From: UBA1189 sp045126595
Lineage (GTDB): Bacteria; Bacteroidota; Bacteroidia; Bacteroidales; Bacteroidaceae
NCBI GenBank assembly: GCA_045126595.1
Contig: JBGVOS010000035.1
Coordinates: forward strand, 1 to 10,372
DNA length: 10,372 nucleotides
Reading direction: 5' to 3'
The stretch's first letter is position 1, and each line of letters opens with the position of its first letter. A program made the position numbers and the translations under genes. Below the pieces are notes generated by a model. It was not told where the DNA came from. It saw only the letters and a list, made by a program, of their open reading frames with translations, and searched no databases. Of this stretch, positions 7,559-10,372 are shown piece after piece.

Positions 7559-7749
7559 TGTCATCCTGAGTGAAACGAAGGATCTCGCGCAGGGACTTTA
7601 TGTTACCATTTAGTTCGGCTGCACTCGCAGAGAAATTGTAACAAGTTACATTTCGCTCGTTAGCACGAACTTTGCCAGACACGCCTGCGAGATGCTTGCT
7701 TTTCCCCTGCGGGCCAGCGACCTAAAGGTTCACGTTGTTCTGCATGACA
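7559..7749. repeat. Imperfect palindromic intergenic repeat element (~191 bp)
   Basis: The region between the small basic gene and obgE is an interrupted inverted repeat. Outer ends are TGTCAT (7559-7564) and ATGACA (7744-7749). Further in, ATCTCGCGCAGG (7582-7593) matches the complement of CCTGCGAGAT (7684-7693). GTTCGGCTGCACTCGC (7613-7628) partly matches the complement of the segment 7652-7670. The centre is TGTAAC-AA-GTTACA (7637-7650). The outer end TGTCATCCTGAGTGAAACG resembles intergenic repeats often seen in Bacteroidetes genomes. No coding frame or transposase is present. In RNA it would form a long bulged hairpin. Confidence 0.68.
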
Positions 7750-7760
7750 CTAATCTAAAA

Positions 7761-8951
7761 TCATTCCTCTTCCTCCTCGGCGTCGTCAAACTCGAAGTCA
7801 TCGTCAAACTCGTACTCAAAGTCCTCCACCTCGTCAATATCCTCATACTCGACGGTGATGTCGTCATCCTGCCCCATGGCACGCAGCTCGTCCTGCAGTT
7901 TGTTCAGGTCCTTGGCGCGGTGTACGAGGCTGTCCTTGCTGAGCTCTGCGGTGATGTTCTCCTTGTTGAGTTCGTTCCACAGGATGTCTTTCAAGACAGA
8001 TATGCCCAGTCCCGTTACCGACGAGATGAACACGTGGGGTATACCCTCGGGCAACGTCTCCTCGAGCATTTCGATGAGCTCTTCATCGAGCAGGTCACAC
8101 TTGGTGATGGCCAGCACGCGCTGCTTGTCGAGCATGTCGGGGTTGAATGTCGCCAGCTCGTTGAGCAGGATGTCGTACTCCTTGCGTATGTCCTCGGCGT
8201 CGCCGGGCACCATGAAGAGGAGCAGCGAGTTACGCTCGATGTGGCGCAGGAACCGCAGTCCGAGTCCTTTGCCGGCACTGGCTCCTTCGATGATGCCGGG
8301 TATGTCGGCCATCACGAACGATTTGCTGTCGCGGTAGGACACGATACCTAGGTTGGGTTCCAGCGTGGTAAACGGATAGTTGGCAATCTTGGGCTTGGCA
8401 GCCGACACGGCAGCCAGCAGCGTTGATTTTCCGGCATTGGGGAAACCTACGAGACCCACGTCGGCCAGCAGCTTCAGCTCCATGATGACAGTGAGCTCCT
8501 GCATCGGCTCGCCCGGTTGGGCAAAGCGCGGTGCCTGACGGGTGGGGGTGGCAAAGTTGAAGTTGCCCAATCCGCCGCGACCGCCACGCAGCAGGATTAC
8601 CTCCTGTCCATGCTCGGTGATGTCACACAGGTAAGCGCCCGTTTCGGCATTGTACACTACCGTTCCGCAAGGTACTTCTATGATTTTATCCTCGCCGTCC
8701 TTGCCGCTGCTCTTGTTCTTTGAGCCATTGCCGCCATGGCCGGCAAAGGCATGACGGTCGTAGCGCAGGTGCAGCAGCGTCCAATAGTTGCGGTTTCCGC
8801 GCAGGATGATGTGTCCGCCACGGCCACCGTTGCCGCCGTCAGGACCACCGTTGGGGTTGTACTTCACGCGGCGCATGTGTGTGCTGCCACGTCCACCCTT
8901 GCCCGAGCGGCAATAGATCTTTACGTAATCGACGAAATTTGTTTCAGCCAC
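7761..8951 (-). CDS. obgE: Obg-family GTPase (ObgE/CgtA), ribosome assembly
   Basis: This 396-residue protein has the Obg order. The glycine-rich Obg fold spans about 3-160 (FVDYVKIYCRSGKGGRGS, NPNGGPDGGNGGRGG). The G domain has G1 GFPNAGKS (169-176), switch residues YPFTTLEPN (192-200), G3 DIPG (216-219), G4 TKCD (283-286, in place of the usual NKxD) and G5 SSVTG (310-314). The tail (362-396) is almost entirely acidic. Obg proteins bind the 50S subunit, take part in its late assembly and link growth to GTP and (p)ppGpp levels; they are generally essential. The start is GTG (8949-8951): an in-frame stop lies upstream, no ATG lies between, and the N-terminus matches the family. It begins 35 bases after adk, so the two are very likely cotranscribed. 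Thr for Asn at G4 seems a lineage variant, not a defect, since the specificity Asp is kept. The acidic tail is the variable C-terminal region of Obg proteins. Confidence 0.97.
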   Translation of the reverse strand: MAETNFVDYVKIYCRSGKGGRGSTHMRRVKYNPNGGPDGGNGGRGGHIILRGNRNYWTLLHLRYDRHAFAGHGGNGSKNKSSGKDGEDKIIEVPCGTVVYNAETGAYLCDITEHGQEVILLRGGRGGLGNFNFATPTRQAPRFAQPGEPMQELTVIMELKLLADVGLVGFPNAGKSTLLAAVSAAKPKIANYPFTTLEPNLGIVSYRDSKSFVMADIPGIIEGASAGKGLGLRFLRHIERNSLLLFMVPGDAEDIRKEYDILLNELATFNPDMLDKQRVLAITKCDLLDEELIEMLEETLPEGIPHVFISSVTGLGISVLKDILWNELNKENITAELSKDSLVHRAKDLNKLQDELRAMGQDDDITVEYEDIDEVEDFEYEFDDDFEFDDAEEEEE

Positions 8952-8986
8952 GAATAAAGAGTAAGGATTTAGGGATTCCTAATTAG

Positions 8987-9565
8987 TTACACAATCGTAT
9001 TCACGTATTCGGTGATGTTCTTCACCATGCCCTCGAGGCCAATCTCGTCGGTGTAGGTGAAGCCCTTGAACACGCCCTCTCCCTTGAACCACTCGATGAG
9101 CGGAGCCGTCTGGTTGTGGTATACGGCAAAGCGCTTCTTGATGGTCTCCTCGTTGTCGTCGGCACGGCCTTCGAGTGTGGCGCGGCGCAGCAGGCGGGCC
9201 ATCAGGATGTCTTCGCTCACCTCGAGGTTGATCATCGCAGAGATTTTCTCTCCGCGCTCCTCGAGCATCTTCTTCAGTGCCTCGGCCTGGGCGATGGTGC
9301 GGGGGAATCCGTCGAAGATGACGCCCTTGCTGCCCTTGAAGCTGTCATACTTGCTGGCAAGGATGTCGATCATCAGTTCGTCGGGGATGAGGTTGCCGTG
9401 GTCGATATAGCTCTGGGCAATCTTACCCAGTTCTGTGCCGTTCTTGATCTCGCCGCGCAAAACATCGCCGGTAGAGATGTGATCCAACTTGAATGTATCT
9501 ACCAGACGGGCGCTGTAGGTACCCTTGCCTGAGCCGGGGGCTCCGAAAATTACAATGTTCAACAT
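8987..9565 (-). CDS. adk: Adenylate kinase
   Basis: This 192-residue enzyme interconverts ATP + AMP and two ADP in the cytoplasm and sets the adenylate balance. The P-loop is GAPGSGKGT (8-16). STGDVLR (31-37) and the FDGFPRT motif (84-90) form the AMP-binding region. RRATLEGRADDNEETIKKR (127-145) contains the conserved Arg residues around a short LID. The chain is shorter than the ~214-residue long form and has no four-Cys zinc LID, so it is the short-LID type usual in Bacteroidetes. The ATG at 9565 places the P-loop eight residues in, as expected. It lies 40 bases after hpt and 35 bases before obgE, with AT-rich spacers and no terminator, indicating one operon. Confidence 0.97.
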   Translation of the reverse strand: MLNIVIFGAPGSGKGTYSARLVDTFKLDHISTGDVLRGEIKNGTELGKIAQSYIDHGNLIPDELMIDILASKYDSFKGSKGVIFDGFPRTIAQAEALKKMLEERGEKISAMINLEVSEDILMARLLRRATLEGRADDNEETIKKRFAVYHNQTAPLIEWFKGEGVFKGFTYTDEIGLEGMVKNITEYVNTIV

Positions 9566-9605
9566 ACTATTCTATATTATTATATATAATGATTCGTTCC
9601 GATTG

Positions 9606-10142
9606 TCATTCCACTACCGTGTAGATGTCTCTGAGGTTACGTCCATAGCCGTCATAGTCGAGTCCGTAACCTACGATGAAGTCGTTGGGGATCTCCAGTG
9701 CTACATACTCCACGTCGAGCTTCACCTTCAGCTTCTCGGGCTTGAGCAGCAGTGTACATACATGTACCGCCTTGGGTCCGCGGCTCTTGAGGTCGGCAAC
9801 GAGTTTCTGCATGGTACGTCCAGTGTCCACGATGTCCTCAATGATGACCACCGTGCGTCCGGTGATGTCTTCGGCCAGTCCCACCAGTTCCTTCACCTTG
9901 CCTGTCGATGCTGTGCCCTCATACGATGCCAGCTTCACAAACGAAATCTCGGCAGGGATGTCGATGCGACGGAAGAGGTCGGCAGCAAACACGAAACTGC
10001 CATTGAGTACACACAAGAAGAGCGGGTTCTCGCCCTCCAAGTCGCGGTTGAGGCGTGCCGCCAGACGGTCGACCTCGGTCAAGATTCTCTCCTCAGGGAT
10101 AGAGATGGCAAACTCTTTGTCCTTTACCTTTATTGTATTCAT
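9606..10142 (-). CDS. hpt: Hypoxanthine phosphoribosyltransferase
   Basis: This 178-residue purine salvage enzyme joins hypoxanthine (often also guanine) to PRPP, giving IMP or GMP. The PRPP-binding signature VVIIEDIVDTGRT (98-110) includes the acidic pair E102/D103 and D106. LNGSFVF (46-52) is the first active-site loop. SYEGTASTGKV (73-83) is the flexible loop. KPEKL (134-138) and DFIVGYGLDYDGYGRNL (154-170) form the purine-binding end. Length and motif spacing fit bacterial Hpt. It is the first gene of the apparent hpt-adk-obgE operon, with a promoter-like sequence about 30-60 bases upstream. The ATG (10140-10142) has no Shine-Dalgarno sequence. Confidence 0.96.
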   Translation of the reverse strand: MNTIKVKDKEFAISIPEERILTEVDRLAARLNRDLEGENPLFLCVLNGSFVFAADLFRRIDIPAEISFVKLASYEGTASTGKVKELVGLAEDITGRTVVIIEDIVDTGRTMQKLVADLKSRGPKAVHVCTLLLKPEKLKVKLDVEYVALEIPNDFIVGYGLDYDGYGRNLRDIYTVVE

Positions 10143-10167
10143 AGTAACCTATTATGCGAAAGTTTTA

Positions 10168-10202
10168 CAAAAATAAGAATTTTCTGCCGATTAGCTACCA
10201 AC
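10168..10202 (-). promoter_or_regulatory. Candidate promoter of the hpt-adk-obgE operon
   Basis: On the - strand, TATTTTTG (10175 to 10168) matches TAnnTTTG exactly, and TTGG (10201 to 10198) is a possible weak -33 element 22 bases upstream. The leader to the hpt ATG would be short, about 20 bases. A second, less convincing -7-like sequence, TTACTTTG, lies at 10228 to 10221. Confidence 0.5.
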
Positions 10203-10261
10203 ATTAACCTGTTTTTTTACCAAAGTAAGGAAATATCGTTGAAAAAAAGTTAAAACGTAGG

Positions 10262-10290
10262 TTCGCACAAGAAAAAATACACTACCTTTG
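10262..10290 (+). promoter_or_regulatory. Candidate promoter for a + strand gene beyond the window
   Basis: TACCTTTG at 10283-10290 is an exact TAnnTTTG -7 element in a form common in Bacteroidetes. TTCG at 10262-10265 is a weak -33 element, 17 bases upstream. It points away from hpt, and no coding frame follows within the window, so its gene would lie to the right. Confidence 0.5.
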
Positions 10291-10312
10291 TAGAAATAGA
10301 ATAATGAAGAAC

Positions 10313-10340
10313 GGTTAGCGGTTAATGGTTAGCGGTTAGC
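10313..10340 (+). repeat. Short tandem repeat of heptamer GGTTAGC
   Basis: Four adjacent 7-base units are present: GGTTAGC (10313), GGTTAAT (10320), GGTTAGC (10327) and GGTTAGC (10334). Similar runs turn up in intergenic regions of Prevotella-like genomes (recollection, not checked). It lies just downstream of the TACCTTTG promoter element, in what would be the leader of the next gene. The remaining bases (10341-10372) show a C-rich stretch and no gene. Confidence 0.75.
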
Positions 10341-10372
10341 GAAGAAGCCCCCTTTCCCCTTAACCTTTCACC

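Noticed and set aside
9525..10253. A 242-codon + strand frame across hpt and its upstream region
   Set aside because: Lies over the well-supported hpt on the other strand and ends in low-complexity intergenic sequence; no family resemblance.

Overview
The window looks like a chromosomal segment of a Bacteroidales bacterium, probably Prevotella or a close relative. Four things point there: promoters of the Bacteroidetes type (TAnnTTTG at -7, TTTG at -33) with almost no Shine-Dalgarno sequences; secreted proteins ending in type IX-secretion-like C-terminal domains; an EF-G paralog with the extra segment known from Bacteroides EF-G2; and Bacteroidetes-style hpt, adk and obgE genes. No phage, plasmid, transposase, CRISPR, tRNA or rRNA signature was seen.

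Left part (1-940, + strand): the last 292 codons of an EF-G2-type elongation factor, closed by a strong intrinsic terminator. Middle part (995-7340, + strand): two large secreted multidomain proteins. Each has its own promoter and is followed by its own hairpin terminator. The first is a calcineurin-like metallophosphoesterase of 891 residues. It carries a duplicated ~160-residue module inside the phosphoesterase region, then an Ig/chitobiase-like segment and a sorting-like tail. The second is a CotH-type protein kinase of 1106 residues. It is followed by a ricin-type lectin domain, two helical FIVAR-like segments alternating with two further lectin-like beta domains, and a sorting-like tail. 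A predicted secreted phosphatase next to a predicted secreted kinase, both with carbohydrate-binding-like modules, is the most suggestive arrangement here, although a functional link is only inferred.

Right part (7350-10142, - strand): hpt, adk and obgE lie head to tail with gaps of 40 and 35 bases, most likely one operon read from a promoter near 10170-10200. It covers purine salvage, adenylate balance and a ribosome-assembly GTPase. Downstream lies a 191-bp imperfect palindromic repeat, then a gene for a 62-residue very basic protein of unknown function. A perfect 34-bp palindrome separates this gene from the converging CotH gene and can act as a two-way terminator. The last 230 bases hold the hpt promoter, a probable promoter for a + strand gene outside the window, and a short tandem repeat of the heptamer GGTTAGC.
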